Shown piece after piece: positions 5,834 to 13,322 of a stretch of 13,659 nt of DNA. The DNA is taken from positions 1 to 13,659 of the forward strand of contig JAZRPK010000081.1 in assembly GCA_045649145.1 (NCBI GenBank), written 5' to 3'. The stretch's first letter is position 1. Every line of letters begins with the position of its first letter. Below the pieces are notes generated by a model. It saw only the letters and a program-made list of their open reading frames with translations. It was not told where the DNA came from and ran no database searches. This DNA comes from HGM11525 sp045649145 (GTDB lineage: Bacteria; Bacillota; Clostridia; UBA1381). The translations under genes were made by a program, and so were the position numbers.

Positions 5834-6970
5834 ATGAAGAAAAACATATATCGGGCATTATGCGCTTTCTTGCCTGTCGGTGTTATAACCGCTGCATATA
5901 TTTCCGTCCCCGGCAAAATTACATTAACAGAAAACGCACGCTACAGTGCATATCCAAACGGGCTTGTACGGCTTTCGTCATCAAACGGTGCGGTGATTGA
6001 TACTGCATCGGTCGGCGTACAGAATGTAACAGCAGAGCTGTTTGGTGCACTGCCAATTAAAACTGTAGAGGTTGCAGTTGTGCCCGAACGCTATGTCATT
6101 GCATCGGGCGAGGTGATAGGTGTCAGAATTTACTCGGACGGCGTGATGGTAGTGGGTGTTGAAAACTTAAGCGGGGCAAGAATTTCAGGGATTAAAAAGG
6201 GCGATATAATAGAAAAAATAAATGGCGTTAAGCTTGAAAGCATCGAACAGCTTTCTGCACAGATTTCGGCACAAAAAGTAAATAATCTGACAATCAGACG
6301 GGATTTGGACCGATTTGAACTGACTCTTAGGGGTAAAGAAACCGAAAATGGCTTTACTGCAGGAATGTGGGTACGCGATTCGGCAGCAGGGATAGGGACT
6401 TTAACCTTTACTACCGATGATGCTGCCTTTGGTGCGCTTGGACACGCTATATGTGACAGCGACACCGAGCTGATAGTGCCCTTGGGGCACGGCACTCTTT
6501 CACCGTGCAGAGTAAGCTCTGTCAAAGCAGGAAAAAGCGGCGAGCCTGGCGAGCTGATGGGTGTGATTGGCGGCGAGGTGATAGGCGCTGTCAATAAAAA
6601 TTCCGAGCTTGGACTTTATGGCGCTCTTTCAAAGGAGAGAGCGGGCATAAGTGTTCCCGTTGCAACACGCTTTCTCGTGAAAGAGGGTGAGGCGGAGATT
6701 TTGTGCGATGTTGATGGTACGGGCGTAAAATCCTACCGCATTACAATTGAACAGGTTTCCCAATCTGCAGCTAAGACGAATAAAAGTATGAGTATACGTG
6801 TTATTGATGACGCTCTTCTTAATATAACGGGCGGCATAGTGCAGGGAATGTCAGGTTCACCGATATTGCAAAATGGTAAAATTGTAGGAGCTGTGACACA
6901 CGTGTTTGTCAATGACCCAACCCGTGGGTATGGAATATTTATTGAAAATATGCTGTCCCAGACTGAATAA
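5834..6970 (+). CDS. spoIVB: SpoIVB peptidase, sporulation sigma-K checkpoint protease
   Basis: A 378-residue S55 family serine protease. In Bacillus SpoIVB is made in the forespore, crosses to the intermembrane space and cleaves SpoIVFA, triggering pro-sigma-K processing. Visible: an N-terminal hydrophobic anchor (about residues 6-25), a PDZ domain (about 92-165, with SGIKKGDIIEKING), and the protease domain. Likely catalytic residues are H204 in LGHAI, S340 in GMSGSPI, and D325, 15 residues before the Ser as in the Bacillus enzyme. Somewhat shorter than Bacillus SpoIVB (about 425 residues), mostly in the N-terminal part. Ribosome site AAGGAAG at 5821-5827. Unlike the common arrangement, spo0A does not follow. 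A sigma-G promoter would be expected, but none is convincing upstream. No intrinsic terminator is seen after the stop. Confidence 0.93.
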   Translation: MKKNIYRALCAFLPVGVITAAYISVPGKITLTENARYSAYPNGLVRLSSSNGAVIDTASVGVQNVTAELFGALPIKTVEVAVVPERYVIASGEVIGVRIYSDGVMVVGVENLSGARISGIKKGDIIEKINGVKLESIEQLSAQISAQKVNNLTIRRDLDRFELTLRGKETENGFTAGMWVRDSAAGIGTLTFTTDDAAFGALGHAICDSDTELIVPLGHGTLSPCRVSSVKAGKSGEPGELMGVIGGEVIGAVNKNSELGLYGALSKERAGISVPVATRFLVKEGEAEILCDVDGTGVKSYRITIEQVSQSAAKTNKSMSIRVIDDALLNITGGIVQGMSGSPILQNGKIVGAVTHVFVNDPTRGYGIFIENMLSQTE

Positions 6971-6983
6971 TCTAAAAAAACAG

Positions 6984-7012
6984 TTGACATTCTTGGGAAA
7001 AAGGAATATACT
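6984..7012 (+). promoter_or_regulatory. Sigma-A promoter upstream of the riboswitch
   Basis: Perfect TTGACA (6984-6989), 17-base spacer, TATACT (7007-7012, one mismatch). Transcription would begin near 7019, just before the structured leader. It starts 14 bases after the spoIVB stop codon, so the ATPase gene is separately transcribed. Confidence 0.8.
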
Positions 7013-7035
7013 ATATAAAAATAAATATCTATTCT

Positions 7036-7126
7036 TTCAAAAGGGAGTAGTTTTAATGTGTTATCAACAATCGCAGTTATTTATAACTTGGTAACACATA
7101 CCGGTTTCGGTTACCAGACTTTTGGA
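7036..7126 (+). ncRNA. yybP-ykoY family riboswitch aptamer (Mn2+ sensing, predicted)
   Basis: The leader shows the yybP-ykoY layout. P1 pairs CAAAAG (7038-7043) with CTTTTG (7119-7124). The conserved GGGAGTAG follows (7043-7050). A long arm pairs ATGTGTTA (7056-7063) with TAACACAT (7092-7099) and has an inner GTTA/TAAC hairpin. A small second hairpin, ACCG/CGGT (7100-7111), precedes the AGAC element (7116-7119) just before P1 closes. Family knowledge: this class binds Mn2+ between the two docked arm loops and turns on transporter genes. Here it precedes a P-type cation ATPase, a known target type. The identification is by eye from conserved words and pairing; one G of the usual GGGGAGUAG is missing. 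Confidence 0.78.
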
Positions 7127-7163
7127 TATGATATATCATATCCAAAATTCTTTTTTATTTTTT
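7120..7163 (+). terminator. Riboswitch-controlled intrinsic terminator
   Basis: A perfect 12-bp stem, TTTTGGATATGA (7120-7131) with TCATATCCAAAA (7136-7147), TATA loop, followed by a T-rich run (7148-7163). The 5' arm uses the same bases TTTTG (7120-7124) that close aptamer stem P1, so the two structures exclude each other. Metal binding that stabilises P1 would block the terminator, predicting an ON switch. Only 6 bases separate the T-run from the AGGAGG ribosome site (7169-7174). Confidence 0.85.
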
Positions 7164-7179
7164 ACATTAGGAGGACTGT

Positions 7180-9786
7180 ATGAAAGACTATTATTTACTG
7201 ACTAAAGAGCGTATTTTAGAGGAGTTTGGAGTAACTCTTCTCGGTCACACCAAGGAAAGAGCAGAAAGTATTCTGCAGGAAAAGGGAGCAAATGTACTTA
7301 AGGAGGGAAAAAGAAAAAGCACGTTGGAGGTTTTTCTATCCCAGTTTGCAGATTTGCTGGTAATTATTCTTGTTATTGCTGCCGTCATTTCTATGCTGTC
7401 AGGGAACGCAGAGAGTACAATCGTTATTTTTGCAGTTATCATTTTGAATGCAATCCTTGGTACAGTGCAGCACAAAAAAGCCGAGAAATCATTAGACAGC
7501 CTAAAATCCTTGTCCTCTCCGAATGCTAAGGTTATCCGTGACGGCAGAAAGATTGAAATTCCTTCCAAAGATGTTGTTTTGGGCGATATTGTGGTATTGG
7601 AAGCCGGAGATATGGTAGTAGCCGACGGCAGAATTCTTGAAAACTTCTCGCTGCAGGTAAATGAAAGCTCTCTGACAGGCGAATCGACCAACGTGGAAAA
7701 GCAGGATGTTGACCTGACTGAAGAAGCACCTTTGGGCGACAGAGTGAATATGGTTTATTCGGGGAGTCTGGTAACCTACGGACGTGCGACGGTTATAGTT
7801 ACGGGCACGGGAATGGACACAGAAATTGGCAAAATTGCGGCTCTTATGAACGCAACAAAAGAGAAGAAAACGCCGCTACAGATTAGTCTTGACAAGTTTT
7901 CCAGCCGTTTGGCAATAGTAATAATGATAGTATCTGCAGTTGTGTTTGCGCTTAGTCTTTATCGCAAAATGCCCATTCTGGACTCGTTGATGTTTGCGGT
8001 TGCGCTTGCAGTTGCGGCAATCCCCGAGGCGCTCAGCTCTATTGTTACGATTGTTCAGGCGATGGGAACGCAGAAAATGGCGAAAGAAAATGCCATTATC
8101 AAGGAGCTTAAGGCCGTGGAAAGTCTTGGCTGCGTATCTGTTATCTGCTCGGACAAAACAGGCACACTAACGCAGAACAAAATGACAGTTCAGCAAGTGT
8201 ATGTAAACGGGCAAACCCTCAGTCCGAAGGAGCTGGACTTGAAAAATCAATTACACCGTTATCTGTTATATAATGTTATTTTGACGAATGATTCTTCTAT
8301 TATTGAAGGAAAAGGAATCGGCGACCCGACAGAATACTGTCTTTTGGAAATGGTACGTTCCATTGATATGGACGAGGAGTTTTTCCGTGAGGTAATGCCC
8401 AGAATAGCTGAAATCCCCTTTGACTCCGACAGAAAGCTGATGTCTACAAAGTACTCTATTCACGGCGTTCCTACCATATTAACAAAGGGTGCGCTTGACG
8501 TATTACTTGACCGAACAAGCCACATCCGCACCGATGAAGGAATTCGTCCCATCACAGAGGAGGACAAAGAGCAAATCCTCCAAAAGAATATGGAATTTTC
8601 TAAAAACGGTCTTCGCGTACTTGCTTTTGCCTATAAAGAATCGGATAATTCCCAAAATCTTGACCTTACAGACGAAAACGATTATACCTTTATTGGACTC
8701 GTTTCTATGATGGACCCTCCCAGAGAAGAGTCAAAAGCCGCCGTTGCAGACGCAAAAAGAGCAGGCATAAAGCCGATTATGATTACCGGCGACCACAAGA
8801 TTACGGCAACAGCTATTGCAAAGCAAATCGGAATATTCGAGGAAGGTGACATAGCCGTAACGGGCGTGGAGCTGGACGCAATGACCGATGAGGAGCTGTA
8901 TGAAAAGATAGATAGAATTTCAGTATATGCCCGTGTGTCGCCCGAGAACAAAATCCGAATTGTTAATGCATGGCAGAGAAAGGGAAATATTGTCGCAATG
9001 ACGGGCGACGGCGTAAATGACGCACCTGCACTTAAAAAAGCCGACATCGGCGTAGCGATGGGGATAACGGGAACGGAGGTTTCCAAAGATGCCGCCGCAA
9101 TGATTTTGACAGACGACAACTTTGCAACAATCATCAAAGCGGTCGCAAACGGAAGAAATGTATACAGAAACATCAAAAATGCGATTAAGTTTCTGCTTTC
9201 GGGCAATATGGCGGGAATTCTGTCTGTGCTATACACGTCACTGCTTGCACTGCCTGTTCCGTTTGCACCTGTGCATTTGCTGTTTATGAATCTTTTGACC
9301 GACTCTCTTCCCGCAATAGCAATCGGTATGGAGCCGGCGGAAGACAATCTTCTCTCCAAAAAACCGAGAGACCCGAAGGAAGGTATCCTAAACAAAAAAT
9401 TTATGTTTCAGCTATTGCTGCAGGGCGGGTTAATTGCCATCAGTACGATGATAGCCTTCCATATCGGCCTTAATACAGGCAACGAAGTGTTGGCAAGCAC
9501 TATGGCATTTGCAACACTTACGCTGGCTCGTTTGTTCCACGGCTTTAATTGCAGAAGCGAACAATCAATCTTTAAGATTGGTTTTAGGAGTAATATGGCA
9601 AGCGTGGCTGCCTTTGCAGTTGGTGTTCTTTTCTTATCCTTGGTTTTATTTGTGCCGTTTCTGCAAAGACTTTTCGAAGTATCTACGCTTAGTATCTCAC
9701 AGGTTATAACAATACTTGGATTGTCACTTGCTCCGACGGTTTTAATTCAGCTCGGAAAACTCATTAAAAAAAGTTGTGCAGGATAA
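7180..9786 (+). CDS. P-type cation-transporting ATPase (Ca2+/Mn2+ efflux)
   Basis: 868 residues, a full-length P2-type (SERCA/PMCA-like) ATPase that would export divalent cations across the cytoplasmic membrane. It has an N-terminal cation-ATPase domain, M1-M2 near 55-95, actuator motif LTGES (165-169), M3-M4 near 243-292 with PEALSS (282-287), phosphorylation motif DKTGTLT (D325), TKGA in the nucleotide domain, hinge motif TGDGVNDAP, and M5-M10 at the C-terminus with NLLTDSLPA in M6. M4 has PEALSS rather than the common PEGLPA, and the M5 position matching SERCA E771 is Gly (GNMAG), implying one metal site. With the upstream Mn2+-type riboswitch, Mn2+ export (possibly also Ca2+) is the best guess. 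The start is set by AGGAGG, five bases upstream. Confidence 0.92.
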   Translation: MKDYYLLTKERILEEFGVTLLGHTKERAESILQEKGANVLKEGKRKSTLEVFLSQFADLLVIILVIAAVISMLSGNAESTIVIFAVIILNAILGTVQHKKAEKSLDSLKSLSSPNAKVIRDGRKIEIPSKDVVLGDIVVLEAGDMVVADGRILENFSLQVNESSLTGESTNVEKQDVDLTEEAPLGDRVNMVYSGSLVTYGRATVIVTGTGMDTEIGKIAALMNATKEKKTPLQISLDKFSSRLAIVIMIVSAVVFALSLYRKMPILDSLMFAVALAVAAIPEALSSIVTIVQAMGTQKMAKENAIIKELKAVESLGCVSVICSDKTGTLTQNKMTVQQVYVNGQTLSPKELDLKNQLHRYLLYNVILTNDSSIIEGKGIGDPTEYCLLEMVRSIDMDEEFFREVMPRIAEIPFDSDRKLMSTKYSIHGVPTILTKGALDVLLDRTSHIRTDEGIRPITEEDKEQILQKNMEFSKNGLRVLAFAYKESDNSQNLDLTDENDYTFIGLVSMMDPPREESKAAVADAKRAGIKPIMITGDHKITATAIAKQIGIFEEGDIAVTGVELDAMTDEELYEKIDRISVYARVSPENKIRIVNAWQRKGNIVAMTGDGVNDAPALKKADIGVAMGITGTEVSKDAAAMILTDDNFATIIKAVANGRNVYRNIKNAIKFLLSGNMAGILSVLYTSLLALPVPFAPVHLLFMNLLTDSLPAIAIGMEPAEDNLLSKKPRDPKEGILNKKFMFQLLLQGGLIAISTMIAFHIGLNTGNEVLASTMAFATLTLARLFHGFNCRSEQSIFKIGFRSNMASVAAFAVGVLFLSLVLFVPFLQRLFEVSTLSISQVITILGLSLAPTVLIQLGKLIKKSCAG

Positions 9787-9801
9787 TGCACAACTTTTTT
9801 T
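9770..9801. terminator. Bidirectional terminator overlapping the ATPase stop codon
   Basis: A perfect 11-bp stem, AAAGTTGTGCA (9770-9780) with TGCACAACTTT (9787-9797), and a 6-base loop that contains the ATPase stop codon TAA (9784-9786). T runs follow on both strands (9795-9801 plus; 9772-9766 as T on minus). It serves the ATPase and the convergent exchanger operon ending at 9807. Confidence 0.9.
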
Positions 9802-9806
9802 GCATA

Positions 9807-10733
9807 TTACCAAATCATCGCAAAGTATGCCGCATAAGCAAGGAGCATAACTACGCCCGACCAGCGTTTTAATTTTCCGCTCTTAAATGCACATAAAAGC
9901 AGCAACACCGCAGCAGCTACAGCCACAATTGTATCAAACCTGAAGCCTGTCGCAAACGGAACGGGGATAATCGCAGCAGAAACACCCACAACAAGTAAAA
10001 TGTTAAAAATATTACTACCGACGATATTTCCAATTGCGATATCTGCATTACCCTTTCTCGCGGCAGCAGCAGAGGTGACAAGCTCGGGCAGCGATGTGCC
10101 GAGTGCAACTATTGTAAGCCCGATAAATCTTTCGCTCAGCCCCAGCACGTTTGCGATATTTGTTGCGGCATCTACCGTAACGTCACTTCCCCACACTATC
10201 AAAACAAGTCCTACAGCAGTCCACAAAAGCGCCTTCCAAACGGAAAGCTCCTTTTTTCCCTCGCCCTCTAAATCCTTGTCCTTTTTTGCCATCATAAACA
10301 GGTACCCAAGATAGCAAGCAAATACTGCCAGAAGCAAAATGCCCTCCAGAAGTCCGATAGTACCGTTGTATCCAAAAGCCAACAAAAGCAAAGTGACCGC
10401 AATCATAAAAGGTATCTCGACCTTTATGGTAGATTTTGCAACGGCAATCGGTGTTATAACGGAAGAAAGTCCCAAAATAATCAAGATATTAAGGATATTG
10501 CTTCCTACAATATTCCCCACCGTAATATCGGCATTACCCTTAAGTGCGGCTGTTATGCTTACTGCCGCCTCAGGCGCACTCGTTCCCATTGCAACGATTG
10601 TAAGTCCTATAACAAGCTGGGGTATTCCGAACTTTGTCGCAATTCCCGCCGAGCCGTCTACAAACCAGTCAGCGCCCTTTACAAGCATTACAAACCCGAC
10701 CACCAGCAACACAATTTGCAATATAATTTCCAT
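9807..10733 (-). CDS. Calcium/sodium antiporter (CaCA superfamily, YrbG-like)
   Basis: 308 residues with about ten membrane helices in two inverted halves, typical of bacterial K+-independent Ca2+/Na+ exchangers. The two alpha repeats are clear: GTSAPE (50-55) with GNIVGSN (73-79), and GTSLPE (212-217) with GNIVGSN (235-241); their acidic residues bind the cation. A charged cytoplasmic loop lies near 150-163 (KKDKDLEGEGKKE), linking the halves. The role is cation-gradient-driven Ca2+ (possibly other divalent) export. The start at 10733 has AGGAGA upstream. It starts 14 bases after the stop of the phosphate transporter gene, and its ribosome site lies in that gap, so the two form one operon. 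It shares a terminator with the convergent ATPase. Confidence 0.93.
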   Translation of the reverse strand: MEIILQIVLLVVGFVMLVKGADWFVDGSAGIATKFGIPQLVIGLTIVAMGTSAPEAAVSITAALKGNADITVGNIVGSNILNILIILGLSSVITPIAVAKSTIKVEIPFMIAVTLLLLAFGYNGTIGLLEGILLLAVFACYLGYLFMMAKKDKDLEGEGKKELSVWKALLWTAVGLVLIVWGSDVTVDAATNIANVLGLSERFIGLTIVALGTSLPELVTSAAAARKGNADIAIGNIVGSNIFNILLVVGVSAAIIPVPFATGFRFDTIVAVAAAVLLLLCAFKSGKLKRWSGVVMLLAYAAYFAMIW

Positions 10734-10747
10734 TTTTTATTCTCCTA

Positions 10748-12499
10748 TCAATTCTTCTTAAGTTTATATTTGTCAGAGTAGAAAGCATATTTATCCTTAA
10801 ATTCCTCACTCTCCGACTTGATAATTCTTATACTCTCGTGCATATTGAGGTTGTTGTGCGAGGTTTCTATGATGCAGCCTGCTATATTTGAGCAGTGGTC
10901 GGAGGTCCTCTCCAGATTTGTAAGAAGGTCTGACCAGACAAAGCCCGCGTCTATGGTACAATCCCCCTGCTGTAATCTCATTATATGGTTTGCTCTGAGC
11001 TTTTCCTTAAGTCTGTCTATAATCTCCTCCAAAGGCTCTATATCAAATGCTGAATGAAGGTCGTTGTATTCAAAAGCTACGAGCGCAAGCTCGGTAATTT
11101 CTTTAACCGCATCGGTCAGGACTTTAAGCTCTGCCTTTGCGCTTTCGGAGAATTTAATGCCCTTGTCACGCAATTCTTCCGCAGATTCCAAGATATTTAC
11201 ACTATGGTCGGAAATTCTTTCAAAATCGCCGATGAGCCTTAGAAGTCTTGCCGCCTCGGCACTTTCGTCCTCGTTAATCTGGTGCGAGGAAAGCTTTACC
11301 AAATAGTTTCCTATGATATCTTCATAATGGTCTGTCTTTTCTTCCTTATATCGAATTTCCTCTGCCAATGCAGATTTATAGTCGAAAAGAACATATATTC
11401 CGTCCTTTAGTGCTTCGACTGCGCACTTTGCCATTTCAACTGCATACTTGCGGCAGGTATCGAGTGCAACTGCAGGGGTAAGAAGCAGTCTTTCGTCAAG
11501 CTCGGTCTTCTCCTCCTTAACGTCGCTGTCGGGAACAAGCTTGCATACCAGCTTTTCAAGCAGTCCTGACATCGGAAGAAGAACAGCTGTACATACTACA
11601 TTGAATATCGAATGTGAAACCGCTATACCGAAATGCGTGGCATTTTCGTCTAAAATCGCAGGTGCGAACACACCCTTTGCTATGTACAATACCGTCATAA
11701 GGACAACAGTTCCTATTACGTTAAACGAAAGATGTGCAAGTGCAACTCTCTTTGCATTTCTGTTAGTGCCAAAAGACGACAGAATAGCTGTTATACAGGT
11801 ACCGATATTCTGCCCCATAATAATCGGGAATGCAGCGCCGTAGGAAATCTGACCTGTTACGGTATGCGCCTGCAGGATACCTACCGAAGCGGAGCTGGAC
11901 TGAATAATCGCAGTCAGTATTGCACCCGCTATCACGCCCAAAATCGGGTTTTTGAACATTACAAACATCTGTCTGAATTCGGGCACATCACGAAGTCCCG
12001 CAACAGCACCCGACATTATATCCATACCAAACATCAAAACAGCAAAGCCGAGAAGAATTGTACCTGTATCCTTTTTCTTATTAGTCTTGCAGAACATATA
12101 AAATATTATTCCGACAAGTGCAAGCACCGGCGTAAATGATGTAGGCTTAAAGAGCTGAACAAAGAAGTTGCTGCTCTCGATGCCGCCTAAGCTCAATATC
12201 CACGCTGTTACGGTTGTGCCTATGTTTGCACCCATAATAACGCCTATCGATTGCTTTAAGGTCATAAGACCCGAATTAACAAAGCCGACTACCATAACAG
12301 TAGTTGCCGATGAGCTCTGGATAATAGCAGTTACACCAAGACCTGTCAAAAAGCCTGCCAGCTTGTTTGTGGTAAGCTTTCCGATTATTGCGCTTAGCTT
12401 GTCTCCTGCACGGCGCTCAAGGGCGTCGCCCATAATGTTCATACCAAAGAGAAACAAACAAAGTCCGCCTATTAGTGTCAACACGTCAAAAAAACTCAT
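10748..12499 (-). CDS. Na/Pi cotransporter family protein with PhoU-like domain
   Basis: 583 residues. The membrane half (about 1-315) has the two NptA/PNaS repeats: QSSSATTVMVVGF from residue 61 with GANIGTT (90-96), and QSSSASVGILQ from 200 with GQNIGTC (229-235); QSSS motifs bind Na+ and phosphate in this family. The C-terminal half (about 345-575) is a helical PhoU-like cytosolic domain, the common NptA-PhoU fusion of Firmicutes, thought to gate transport or sense phosphate status. Expected role: Na+-coupled phosphate movement across the cytoplasmic membrane. The start at 12499 has a modest ribosome site (AAGGAAA near 12515-12508). First gene of an operon with the Ca2+/Na+ antiporter, with its own promoter carrying a Pho-box-like repeat. 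Confidence 0.92.
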   Translation of the reverse strand: MSFFDVLTLIGGLCLFLFGMNIMGDALERRAGDKLSAIIGKLTTNKLAGFLTGLGVTAIIQSSSATTVMVVGFVNSGLMTLKQSIGVIMGANIGTTVTAWILSLGGIESSNFFVQLFKPTSFTPVLALVGIIFYMFCKTNKKKDTGTILLGFAVLMFGMDIMSGAVAGLRDVPEFRQMFVMFKNPILGVIAGAILTAIIQSSSASVGILQAHTVTGQISYGAAFPIIMGQNIGTCITAILSSFGTNRNAKRVALAHLSFNVIGTVVLMTVLYIAKGVFAPAILDENATHFGIAVSHSIFNVVCTAVLLPMSGLLEKLVCKLVPDSDVKEEKTELDERLLLTPAVALDTCRKYAVEMAKCAVEALKDGIYVLFDYKSALAEEIRYKEEKTDHYEDIIGNYLVKLSSHQINEDESAEAARLLRLIGDFERISDHSVNILESAEELRDKGIKFSESAKAELKVLTDAVKEITELALVAFEYNDLHSAFDIEPLEEIIDRLKEKLRANHIMRLQQGDCTIDAGFVWSDLLTNLERTSDHCSNIAGCIIETSHNNLNMHESIRIIKSESEEFKDKYAFYSDKYKLKKN

Positions 12500-12534
12500 A
12501 AATTCTATTTCCTTTCCTTTTTCTTACGGACTTC

Positions 12535-12568
12535 ATTATATCACTCTTGCGGTAAAGATGCGGTTAAG
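12535..12568 (-). promoter_or_regulatory. Activator-type promoter with Pho-box-like tandem repeat
   Basis: On the minus strand an 18-base element CTTAACC-GCAT-CTTTACC (12568-12551) is followed by 10 bases and then a perfect TATAAT (12540-12535). The two heptamers match at 6 of 7 positions with 11-base periodicity, the arrangement used by PhoB/PhoP and other OmpR-family regulators. There is no -35-like hexamer at 17 bases (CCGCAT there), consistent with a promoter needing an activator. It serves the Na/Pi transporter operon, which fits phosphate control. Confidence 0.65.
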
Positions 12569-12575
12569 ATTCATT

Positions 12576-12614
12576 TTTTTACAAAAAACCCCAAAAAAAT
12601 TCTTTCGGTTTTTG
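12576..12614 (-). terminator. Weak candidate terminator after the response regulator
   Basis: Just after the response regulator stop, CAAAAACC can pair with GGTTTTTTG across a long loop, followed by a T-rich stretch on the minus strand. The stem is mostly A-T and the loop long, so read-through into the Na/Pi operon is possible. Confidence 0.3.
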
Positions 12615-13322
12615 TTATTCGTTATCATTGTGCATTCTGTATCCCACCCCGAGCTCGTTTGAAATATACTGGTTTTCACCCGGCTTTAATGACAGCTTGC
12701 GTCTGATATTTGCCATATTTACCTGCAGCTTTTTTATACTGCCCGAATCGGAATAACCCCAGATTTCTTTGATTATCGCAGAATAGGTAAGCACCTTGCC
12801 AAAATGCTCGGAAAGCAGCGCTATTATGTTATATTCGGTTTGTGTCAGCTTAATTTCTTTATTTTCAAAATAGAACTTACGGGCGTCATAATCTATCGTC
12901 ATACTGCCCGATGTGAATTTCCCGCCCGAAAGCTTTCCCTCCGCGGCGCTGTGACGGTTGGTCCTTAAAATGCTCCTTACTCTTGCCAAAAGCTCCGCCG
13001 AGCCAAAGGGCTTTGTCACATAGTCATTTGCGCCCATATCCAAAGCCTCTACCTTGTCATTTTCGCTACTTCTTGCAGAAAGAACTATAACAGGAGTGCC
13101 CCGCTCTTTGCGTATATCTTGTAATAATTCTGTTCCATCCCTGTCGGGAAGTCCCAAATCCAGAATAACCAAATCGGGCAGATGTGAAGCAAACATCTGA
13201 TATCCTTCTTTTGCAGTCTTTGCAGTTAACACCTTATAGTCATTCGCTTCGAATAGAGCAGACACGAATTTCCTGATATTTTCTTCGTCCTCGATAATCA
13301 GTATTCTATACTTATTACTCAT
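12615..13322 (-). CDS. OmpR-family response regulator, KdpE-like
   Basis: 235 residues. The receiver domain (about 5-120) has acidic pocket E11/D12, phosphoacceptor D55 in ILDLGLPD, S82 in VLSARS and K104 in TKPFG. The winged-helix DNA-binding domain (about 135-230) contains LTQTEYNIIALL, VLTYSAIIKEIWG and the C-terminal GVGYRM wing. The LGLPDRDG and VIVLSARSSENDK words are KdpE-type. In E. coli KdpE controls K+ uptake, but no kdp genes are in the window; the partner targets are unknown. The start is the ATG at 13322, five bases after GGAGGG (13333-13328); an in-frame TTG at 13337 would lie upstream of that site and is rejected. It overlaps the kinase gene by 8 bases, so it is translationally coupled. 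Confidence 0.92.
   Translation of the reverse strand: MSNKYRILIIEDEENIRKFVSALFEANDYKVLTAKTAKEGYQMFASHLPDLVILDLGLPDRDGTELLQDIRKERGTPVIVLSARSSENDKVEALDMGANDYVTKPFGSAELLARVRSILRTNRHSAAEGKLSGGKFTSGSMTIDYDARKFYFENKEIKLTQTEYNIIALLSEHFGKVLTYSAIIKEIWGYSDSGSIKKLQVNMANIRRKLSLKPGENQYISNELGVGYRMHNDNE

Noticed and set aside
8682..9395. A 237-codon open frame opposite the ATPase gene
   Set aside because: It is the antisense shadow of a clear, full-length ATPase; composition and lack of a start site argue against it.
11448..12139. Long plus-strand open frames opposite the Na/Pi transporter
   Set aside because: Shadow frames of a well-supported gene, without family resemblance or a ribosome site.
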